DNA of 64,000 bases from Dimorphilus gyrociliatus (taxonomy: Eukaryota > Annelida > Polychaeta > Dinophilidae): positions 3,095,891-3,159,890 of the forward strand of contig CAJFCJ010000002.1 in NCBI GenBank assembly GCA_904063045.1, given 5' to 3'. Positions within the stretch are counted from its first letter, which is position 1. Each line of letters opens with the position of its first letter. Made by a program: the position numbers and the translations under genes. Positions 62,771 to 64,000 of the stretch are shown here, piece after piece. Below the pieces are notes generated by a model. It saw only the letters and a program-made list of their open reading frames with translations, was not told the DNA's origin and made no database searches.

Positions 62771-64000
62771 TCAGGATTCCAACGACGGAGTAAACATGTG
62801 GTGAAAACATAAATCGGAATGCCTTGACTTTCTATGACAAAATGCAAACTTTACACCTGTCGGGGTCCGGAAATGACCTACTAATTGTTCATTGAAGATA
62901 TTCCTTGGAAAAGTGTATAGTTGAATATCATCTATATATTTGTCATTATCGTCGATTCCGTTATAGGAGGCTGGCGGTTGAGCAACTATTGTGGTCAAAT
63001 AATTAGTTTCGAATGAGCACAGTATGTAGTGAGGAAAATAGTGAAAATCCGTAAGGAAAGATGATGGAAAATTTCTACGTTTCTTATTCCTGCTAATGTC
63101 GCCAACTAGTTTGCCATTTTTTACGTCCAGTACCCTTATAATACCCCGAGAACCAGACAAGAATACCTTATCATTAGCGACTTTCATTTCCTTAATATCT
63201 CCAATATCGTCCAAGTCGAAACGATATGTCCATTTAAATTGAAAAGCTCCGTCTAACATCTCTACAATATTATACTCCGAAGCATATCTCGTTATAATCA
63301 CTTCCTTAGAAGTAACATCCATATCGTGTAAACGCTCTTTGTCGTTTTTACAACGATAATAAATCATTCTACTGAAATCTTTAATTTTGTAAATCTCAAA
63401 ACCATTAACTTCTATGATATACAATGTATCGCCAGTCACCTTCATATCGTAGTTTTGCTCCAAATCGCATTTCCATTTTACAATCACACGTGGCTTTTTA
63501 AGACCGTCCATATCGTATTCTGTTATTTTATATAAATAATAGTCGGATAATACGTCCTCTTCCAAAACGTATATTTTCTCCTCCGTCAGAGCGACTGATT
63601 GATAATTTTCATTTAGACAGAAACTCTCATCCAATTTAGCGTCTTTCTCAATCAATCGATAAAATTTCAAATTTTCGTAACAATAATCAATACAAAACGA
63701 ACGGCTTAGAGAAGCGTCTATGGAGTTTGTCAACTTTTGCCACATATCTTTAACGTTTGAGCCAAAAGCATCGCCAATAGTAGTTTCGAAACTTTCCAAT
63801 AATTTAATATGCTGTAACAATTCGGCAAGTTGACTTTCCTTTTCATCGTAAAAAGTAATTATTCTATCTTCTAAAAAGTCCTTTTGTTTTTGAATGAATT
63901 CAATAGCCTTTTCAATATCAATATTAACATCGCTTCTTGTTCTTTGCTTTTCTTCAAACACTTTTTCAATACCTCTTAAAATAACCTTTCTTAATTCATT
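62771..64000 (-). CDS. Third member of the RING/coiled-coil family, 5' end beyond the window
   Basis: The frame is open from the right edge (64000) to a stop at 62771, about 410 residues without an intron. There is no ATG at 63961: the codon there is GTG and the frame continues upstream, so the true N-terminus, and any RING, lies outside. Residues near the edge are a charged coiled coil (EKAIEFIQKQKDFLEDR). The rest is a repeated strand/turn region related to the 19263-20762 protein: both have YLY[KR]I, then about 12 residues later I..WK, then a Tyr-containing strand. The tail is Cys/His-rich (FAFCHRKSRHSDLCFHH). Same strand as the other two members, but 43 kb away. Confidence 0.7.
   Translation of the reverse strand, partial: NELRKVILRGIEKVFEEKQRTRSDVNIDIEKAIEFIQKQKDFLEDRIITFYDEKESQLAELLQHIKLLESFETTIGDAFGSNVKDMWQKLTNSIDASLSRSFCIDYCYENLKFYRLIEKDAKLDESFCLNENYQSVALTEEKIYVLEEDVLSDYYLYKITEYDMDGLKKPRVIVKWKCDLEQNYDMKVTGDTLYIIEVNGFEIYKIKDFSRMIYYRCKNDKERLHDMDVTSKEVIITRYASEYNIVEMLDGAFQFKWTYRFDLDDIGDIKEMKVANDKVFLSGSRGIIRVLDVKNGKLVGDISRNKKRRNFPSSFLTDFHYFPHYILCSFETNYLTTIVAQPPASYNGIDDNDKYIDDIQLYTFPRNIFNEQLVGHFRTPTGVKFAFCHRKSRHSDLCFHHMFTPSLES

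Overview
The window is animal nuclear DNA, about 35-37% GC. Most of the recognisable genes are intron-rich bilaterian orthologues: TRRAP, PRDM14-like, RAB10, MAPK15, RPP14, UNC93-like and a LAP-family LRR protein. Typical introns are only 52-95 bp with plain GT..AG ends. That points to a small invertebrate with a compacted genome. A miniaturised annelid such as Dimorphilus would fit, but the species is inferred, not shown. I rebuilt every multi-exon gene by hand, and reading phases agree at every junction used. TRRAP (27 exons), UNC93-like (5), RAB10 (5), RAB10-like (5), MAPK15 (7), PRDM14-like (4) and RPP14 (2) each give a clean total divisible by three.

Layout. 0-4 kb: 5' end of a LAP (Erbin/Densin/Scribble-type) gene on the minus strand, then RPP14 (minus), which lies head to head with TRRAP. 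4.2-17.1 kb: complete TRRAP pseudokinase/HEAT scaffold of SAGA and NuA4/TIP60, including one 5.2-kb exon. 17.7-20.8 kb: two tandem intronless RING/coiled-coil genes (minus). A third relative runs off the right edge (62.8-64 kb). 21.7-25.1 kb: a gene joining about 600 disordered residues to a degenerate pyrroline-5-carboxylate-reductase fold. 25.3-32.1 kb: a PRDM14-like PR-domain/six-zinc-finger gene (minus) with a 4.9-kb intron, followed by 6 kb of intergenic DNA containing CpG-rich islands. 38.3-40.1 kb: UNC93-like membrane protein. 44.3-47.4 kb: an unfamiliar secreted, probably GPI-anchored protein (minus). 51.3-58.1 kb: MAPK15 and RAB10 in divergent orientation. 60.1-61.5 kb: a tandem, diverged copy of RAB10.

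Most interesting signals: (1) a sharply enriched 10-11-mer, GCGCCATCTA(T), CTCF/YY1-like, at six exact sites plus variants; (2) three exact NRF1 palindromes GCGCATGCGC, two at gene starts and one with no gene attached; (3) the degenerate P5CR fusion; (4) the RAB10 duplicate with an NKxD change and an unusual C-terminus; (5) a RING paralogue that has lost its zinc-binding histidine; (6) the giant TRRAP exon; (7) a Grainyhead-type palindrome pair upstream of the LAP polarity gene. No CRISPR array, operon, tRNA or intact transposon was found.
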